This document shows, one piece after another, positions 58,079-64,000 of a stretch of 64,000 bases of DNA. The position numbers and the translations under genes were made by a program. The notes below the pieces were generated by a model that saw nothing but the letters and a program-made list of their open reading frames with translations, did not search any database and was not told the DNA's origin. The stretch is from NCBI RefSeq assembly GCF_010727945.1, contig NZ_AP022569.1, positions 4,402,001 to 4,466,000 of the forward strand, in the 5' to 3' direction. This DNA comes from Mycobacterium cookii (lineage in GTDB: Bacteria > Actinomycetota > Actinomycetes > Mycobacteriales > Mycobacteriaceae). Position 1 is the first letter of the stretch, and each line of letters begins with the position of its first letter.

Positions 58079-60184
58079 GTGGCACAGAAGGACGTGCTGA
58101 CCGACCTCACGAAGGTCCGGAACATCGGCATCATGGCGCACATCGACGCCGGCAAGACGACGACGACCGAGCGCATCCTCTACTACACCGGTATCAGCTA
58201 CAAGATCGGTGAGGTGCACGACGGCGCCGCCACCATGGATTGGATGGAGCAGGAGCAGGAGCGCGGAATCACCATCACCTCCGCGGCGACCACCTGCTTC
58301 TGGAACGACAACCAGATCAACATCATCGACACCCCCGGCCACGTCGACTTCACCGTCGAGGTGGAGCGCAGCCTGCGCGTGCTGGACGGTGCCGTGGCCG
58401 TGTTCGACGGCAAGGAAGGCGTCGAGCCACAGTCCGAGCAGGTCTGGCGGCAGGCCGACAAGTACGACGTCCCGCGCATCTGCTTCGTCAACAAGATGGA
58501 CAAGATCGGCGCCGACTTCTACTTCTCGGTGCGCACCATGGAGGAGCGCCTCGGCGCGAACGTCATCCCGATCCAGCTGCCCGTCGGCTCCGAGGGCGAC
58601 TTCGAGGGCGTCGTGGACCTGGTCGAGATGAACGCCAAGGTGTGGCGTGGCGAGACCAAGCTCGGCGAAACCTACGAGACGATCGAGATCCCGGCCGAAC
58701 TGCAGGAAAAGGCCGACGAGTACCGCACCAAGCTGCTCGAGGCGGTCGCGGAGACCGACGAGGCGCTGCTGGAGAAGTACTTCGGCGGCGAGGAACTGTC
58801 GGTCGAGGAGATCAAGGGTGCGCTGCGCAAGCTCACCATCAGCTCCACCGCTTACCTGGTGCTGTGCGGCAGCGCGTTCAAGAACAAGGGCGTGCAGCCC
58901 ATGCTGGACGCCGTCATCGACTACCTGCCGTCGCCGCTGGACGTGCCGCCGGCCGAAGGCCACGCGCCCGGCAAGGAAGACGAGCTGATCACGCGCAAGC
59001 CGTCGACCGACGAGCCGTTCTCGGCGCTGGCGTTCAAGGTCGCCACCCACCCGTTCTTCGGCAAGCTGACCTACGTCCGGGTGTACTCGGGCAAGGTCGA
59101 CTCCGGCTCGCAGGTGATCAACTCCACCAAGGGCAAGAAGGAGCGGCTCGGCAAGCTGTTCCAGATGCACGCCAACAAGGAGAACCCGGTGGAAACGGCC
59201 TCGGCGGGCCACATCTACGCCGTGATCGGGCTGAAGGACACCACCACCGGCGACACCTTGAGCGACCCGAACCACCAGGTCGTGCTGGAGTCGATGACGT
59301 TCCCGGACCCGGTCATCGAGGTGGCCATCGAGCCGAAGACCAAGAGCGACCAGGAGAAGCTGAGCCTGTCGATCCAGAAGCTCGCCGAAGAGGACCCCAC
59401 CTTCAAGGTGCACCAGGACAACGAGACCGGCCAGACCGTGATCGGCGGCATGGGCGAGTTGCACCTGGACATCCTGGTGGACCGCATGCGCCGCGAGTTC
59501 AAGGTCGAGGCCAACGTCGGCAAGCCGCAGGTCGCCTACAAGGAGACCATTAAGCGGACGGTGGACAAGGTCGAGTACACCCACAAGAAACAGACCGGCG
59601 GTTCAGGCCAGTTCGCGAAGGTGCTGATCAGCCTGGAGCCGTTCCACAGCGAGGACGGCGCTACCTACGAGTTCGAGAGCAAGGTCACCGGTGGGCGTAT
59701 CCCCCGGGAGTACATCCCGTCGGTGGACGCCGGCGCCCAGGACGCGATGCAGTACGGCGTGCTGGCCGGCTACCCGCTGGTGAACCTGAAGGTCATCCTG
59801 CTCGACGGCGCCTTCCACGAGGTCGACTCGTCGGAGATGGCGTTCAAGATTGCCGGTTCCCAGGTGCTGAAAAAGGCTGCGCAGCAAGCACAGCCGGTCA
59901 TCCTGGAGCCCATCATGGCTGTCGAGGTCACCACACCCGAGGACTACATGGGTGACGTGATCGGCGACTTGAACTCCCGCCGTGGCCAGATCCAGGCCAT
60001 GGAAGAGCGCAGCGGTGCGCGAGTGGTCAGGGCCCATGTGCCGCTGTCGGAGATGTTCGGCTACGTCGGCGACCTGCGGTCGAAGACTCAAGGCCGGGCG
60101 AACTACTCCATGGTCTTCGACTCCTACGCCGAAGTTCCGGCGAACGTGTCGAAGGAAATCATCGCTAAGGCAACCGGCGAGTGA
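58079..60184 (+). CDS. fusA: Elongation factor G (701 aa)
   Basis: Translocation GTPase. G1 [15 protein letters not shown], switch [19 protein letters not shown] and NKMD ([13 protein letters not shown]) are intact. Domain IV begins near [19 protein letters not shown], and the C-terminal domain V includes [23 protein letters not shown] start ([15 protein letters not shown]). Full length, in the standard str operon position. Confidence 0.98.
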   Translation: MAQKDVLTDLTKVRNIGIMAHIDAGKTTTTERILYYTGISYKIGEVHDGAATMDWMEQEQERGITITSAATTCFWNDNQINIIDTPGHVDFTVEVERSLRVLDGAVAVFDGKEGVEPQSEQVWRQADKYDVPRICFVNKMDKIGADFYFSVRTMEERLGANVIPIQLPVGSEGDFEGVVDLVEMNAKVWRGETKLGETYETIEIPAELQEKADEYRTKLLEAVAETDEALLEKYFGGEELSVEEIKGALRKLTISSTAYLVLCGSAFKNKGVQPMLDAVIDYLPSPLDVPPAEGHAPGKEDELITRKPSTDEPFSALAFKVATHPFFGKLTYVRVYSGKVDSGSQVINSTKGKKERLGKLFQMHANKENPVETASAGHIYAVIGLKDTTTGDTLSDPNHQVVLESMTFPDPVIEVAIEPKTKSDQEKLSLSIQKLAEEDPTFKVHQDNETGQTVIGGMGELHLDILVDRMRREFKVEANVGKPQVAYKETIKRTVDKVEYTHKKQTGGSGQFAKVLISLEPFHSEDGATYEFESKVTGGRIPREYIPSVDAGAQDAMQYGVLAGYPLVNLKVILLDGAFHEVDSSEMAFKIAGSQVLKKAAQQAQPVILEPIMAVEVTTPEDYMGDVIGDLNSRRGQIQAMEERSGARVVRAHVPLSEMFGYVGDLRSKTQGRANYSMVFDSYAEVPANVSKEIIAKATGE

Positions 60185-60286
60185 GCTAGCAAAGTCGGCG
60201 GAGTAATCTTGCCCGGTCACGACCGCGGCACAACTGAAATAACAACACTGCTTTAACGAGCACCAACAGTCCAGGAGGACACAAAA

Positions 60287-61477
60287 GTGGCGAAGGCGAA
60301 GTTCGAGCGGACGAAGCCGCACGTCAACATCGGGACCATCGGTCACGTTGACCACGGTAAGACCACGTTGACCGCGGCTATCACCAAGGTCCTGCACGAC
60401 AAGTACCCCGCACTGAACGAGTCGCGTGCGTTCGACCAGATCGACAACGCACCCGAAGAGCGTCAGCGCGGTATCACCATCAACATCTCCCACGTGGAGT
60501 ACCAGACCGAGAAGCGCCACTACGCGCACGTCGACGCACCTGGCCACGCGGACTACATCAAGAACATGATCACCGGTGCCGCCCAGATGGACGGCGCGAT
60601 CCTGGTGGTCGCCGCGACCGACGGCCCGATGCCGCAGACTCGCGAGCACGTGCTGCTGGCCCGCCAGGTCGGCGTGCCCTACATCCTGGTCGCGCTGAAC
60701 AAGGCCGACATGGTCGACGACGAGGAGCTGCTGGAGCTCGTCGAGCTCGAGGTCCGCGAACTGCTGGCCGCCCAGGAGTTCGACGAGGACGCCCCGGTCA
60801 TCAAGGTGTCGGCGTTGAAGGCACTCGAGGGTGACGAGAAGTGGGTCAAGTCCGTCGAGGAGCTCATGGACGCGGTCGACGAGTCGATCCCGGACCCGGT
60901 CCGCGAGACCGACTTGCCGTTCCTGATGCCCGTCGAGGACGTGTTCACCATCACCGGTCGTGGCACCGTGGTGACCGGCCGTGTCGAGCGTGGCGTGATC
61001 AACGTCAACGAAGAGGTCGAGATCGTCGGCATCAAGCCGACCAGCGCCAAGACCACGGTCACCGGTGTGGAGATGTTCCGCAAGCTGCTCGACCAGGGCC
61101 AGGCCGGTGACAACGTCGGTCTGCTGCTGCGTGGTATCAAGCGTGAGGACGTCGAGCGCGGTCAGGTCGTCGTGAAGCCCGGCACCACCACGCCGCACAC
61201 CGACTTCGAGGGCAGCGTCTACATCCTGTCCAAGGACGAGGGTGGCCGGCACACGCCGTTCTTCAACAACTACCGTCCGCAGTTTTACTTCCGCACCACC
61301 GACGTGACCGGTGTGGTGACGCTGCCGGAGGGCACCGAGATGGTGATGCCCGGTGACAACACCGAGATCTCCGTCAAGCTGATCCAGCCCGTCGCCATGG
61401 ACGACGGTCTGCGGTTCGCGATCCGTGAAGGTGGCCGTACCGTCGGCGCCGGCCGAGTCACCAAGATCCTCAAGTAG
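60287..61477 (+). CDS. tuf: Elongation factor Tu (396 aa)
   Basis: Delivers aminoacyl-tRNA to the ribosome. GTPase motifs [26 protein letters not shown] and NKADM are intact. Domains 2 and 3 are complete, ending [17 protein letters not shown] start after CCAGGAGGACA. Only one tuf copy is present in the window; ends at a strong terminator. Confidence 0.98.
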   Translation: MAKAKFERTKPHVNIGTIGHVDHGKTTLTAAITKVLHDKYPALNESRAFDQIDNAPEERQRGITINISHVEYQTEKRHYAHVDAPGHADYIKNMITGAAQMDGAILVVAATDGPMPQTREHVLLARQVGVPYILVALNKADMVDDEELLELVELEVRELLAAQEFDEDAPVIKVSALKALEGDEKWVKSVEELMDAVDESIPDPVRETDLPFLMPVEDVFTITGRGTVVTGRVERGVINVNEEVEIVGIKPTSAKTTVTGVEMFRKLLDQGQAGDNVGLLLRGIKREDVERGQVVVKPGTTTPHTDFEGSVYILSKDEGGRHTPFFNNYRPQFYFRTTDVTGVVTLPEGTEMVMPGDNTEISVKLIQPVAMDDGLRFAIREGGRTVGAGRVTKILK

Positions 61478-61486
61478 TTCGATAGC

Positions 61487-61523
61487 AAAGCGGCGCTCAT
61501 CCGAAAGGGTGGGCGCCGCTTTT
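61487..61523 (+). terminator. Rho-independent terminator after tuf
   Basis: AAAGCGGCGC (61487-61496) and GCGCCGCTTT (61513-61522) form a perfect 10-bp stem. It continues through six inner pairs with two G-T wobbles to a GAAA tetraloop, so the full hairpin is about 16 bp. It lies 9 nt after tuf and ends in TTTT. Confidence 0.88.
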
Positions 61524-61609
61524 GCATCTTCCTGCAGTTCGGGATATTTTCATCCGCGAAGCGATACGTTGTCCCGCGTTATCGATCTACTCCGACGGCG
61601 GGAGCAGCC

Positions 61610-62452
61610 ATGTTAGCGCGCTATCTCAAAGCCCAGATATACGTCCTGATTTGCGGCGGTCTTGTCGGCCCGATCTTTCTCATCACCTACTTTGTCTTGC
61701 CGAATATGTTCGGCAACTTCGGATCCGGCTTCGGCTCGATGGCGCAGAGCAACATCTCGTGGATGCTGTACGTCGGTGCGCTGATCACGGTCGCCGATGT
61801 ACTCGTCGCACTGTGGCTGGCCAACCGCGGCGCCCAGTCCTCGGCCAAGAGCGTACGGCTGCACCAGGTCGGTGTGCTCACGACGGCGCAGATCCAAGGC
61901 CTCGGGGAAACCGGCATGCGGATCAACGAACGCCCGGTGGTCAACCTCGATCTGCACATCACGGGCCCCGGATTCGCCTTCGATGACCGAAAGCGGGTGA
62001 CGGTCGACATCTCCAAGCAAGCCATCGTGACCGCGCGCAAACTCGTTGTGCTGGTGGACCCCAACACTCACGAATACGAGATCGACTGGCAGGCAAGCGC
62101 ATTGATCGCAGGGGTGGTGCCCGCGCAGTTCTCGATCGCCGAGGACAACAAGACCTACGACCTCAGCGGACAGGCCGGCCCGCTGATGGAGATCCTGCAG
62201 ATCTACCGGGCCAACAATCTGCCGACCAGCGGCGCGGTCGACATCCGCAACCTCCCGGCGGTGCGCCAGCAGATCTTGGACGTGGTCCGGCGCGCGGCCG
62301 AGCAGCCCGCGGCCGCGTCGGGCGGGGTGGCGGCGCCACCGCAGCAGTCCGTTGCTCAGCGGTTGCAGGACCTGGAGGCGTTGCATACATCCGGCGCGCT
62401 GAGCGACGCGGAATACGCGAGCAAAAGGGCGCAGATCATCGCCGACATCTGA
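61610..62452 (+). CDS. Membrane protein with C-terminal SHOCT domain (280 aa)
   Basis: Two membrane segments (about residues 8-32 and 50-70) are followed by a beta-rich soluble domain (NERPVVNLDLHITG, FDDRKRVTVDISKQAI). An Ala/Pro/Gln linker precedes a C-terminal SHOCT motif (QRLQDLEALHTSGALSDAEYASKRAQII). SHOCT is a short oligomerisation-type motif. Stands alone after the tuf terminator. Function unknown. Confidence 0.82.
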   Translation: MLARYLKAQIYVLICGGLVGPIFLITYFVLPNMFGNFGSGFGSMAQSNISWMLYVGALITVADVLVALWLANRGAQSSAKSVRLHQVGVLTTAQIQGLGETGMRINERPVVNLDLHITGPGFAFDDRKRVTVDISKQAIVTARKLVVLVDPNTHEYEIDWQASALIAGVVPAQFSIAEDNKTYDLSGQAGPLMEILQIYRANNLPTSGAVDIRNLPAVRQQILDVVRRAAEQPAAASGGVAAPPQQSVAQRLQDLEALHTSGALSDAEYASKRAQIIADI

Positions 62453-62484
62453 CCGATTAGAACACGTTTCAGTTCCGCTGCTAG

Positions 62485-64000
<1,516 letters not shown>

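Overview
This is chromosomal DNA from a Mycobacterium, probably a slow grower. It is GC-rich, uses many GTG and TTG starts, and carries mycolate cyclopropane/methyltransferases, the hadABC FAS-II dehydratase, a yrbE-mce operon with mkl/mceG, and the core block tRNAs-rpmG-hadABC-secE-nusG-rplKA ... rplJL ... rpoBC ... rpsL-rpsG-fusA-tuf. From memory, gene order from 14.4 kb onward follows M. tuberculosis Rv0632c to Rv0687, with insertions and losses. Comparisons with M. tuberculosis (Mtb) are recalled, not computed.

Layout. (1) 15-9948: a complete eight-gene lipid-importer operon (two YrbE permeases, MceA-F) with overlapping or near-touching genes. Its sequence type and its position upstream of echA3 suggest the Mce1/Mce2 family. 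(2) 9961-14397: a small accessory segment with an internally duplicated Phd-type antitoxin-like protein, a universal stress protein, a small exported protein, cyanase, and a translationally coupled DUF2254 membrane protein and patatin phospholipase. (3) 14402-16784 (minus): echA3, a membrane-anchored hypothetical and a metallo-beta-lactamase hydrolase. (4) 16922-21609: tRNA-Thr, tRNA-Met, rpmG, hadABC, tRNA-Trp, secE, nusG, rplK, rplA. (5) 21675-25466: a fatty acyl-AMP ligase convergent with an ECF42-type sigma factor and its double DGPF/YCII partner; this block separates rplA from the mycolate methyltransferases. (6) 25562-31390 (minus): an mmaA4-like gene, an mmaA2-like gene, lipG, an ABC1 kinase, a second lipG-like hydrolase and a DinB protein. 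(7) 31448-37909: GH38 alpha-mannosidase and ROK kinase, then the rplJ leader and rplJL. (8) 37960-41421: TetR, carotenoid oxygenase and mkl (the Mce ATPase). (9) 41845-56855: rpoB, rpoC, endonuclease IV, lpqP, fadE8, echA4, a PaaX-like regulator, echA5, two DUF3060 proteins and a TetR. (10) 57149-64000: rpsL, rpsG, fusA, tuf, a SHOCT membrane protein, a mycofactocin-type SDR and a class III aminotransferase cut by the window end.

Themes. Envelope lipid biology (Mce import with its ATPase, mycolate dehydration and modification, acyl-AMP ligase, lipases, crotonases, acyl-CoA dehydrogenase) is interleaved with transcription and translation genes. RpoB and RpsL carry wild-type residues at the main rifampicin and streptomycin resistance positions. 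I see no CRISPR array, insertion sequence, prophage or rRNA operon. The least explained items are the tandem-duplicated Phd-like protein, a structured RNA candidate between rplK and rplA, and the paired DUF3060 genes.
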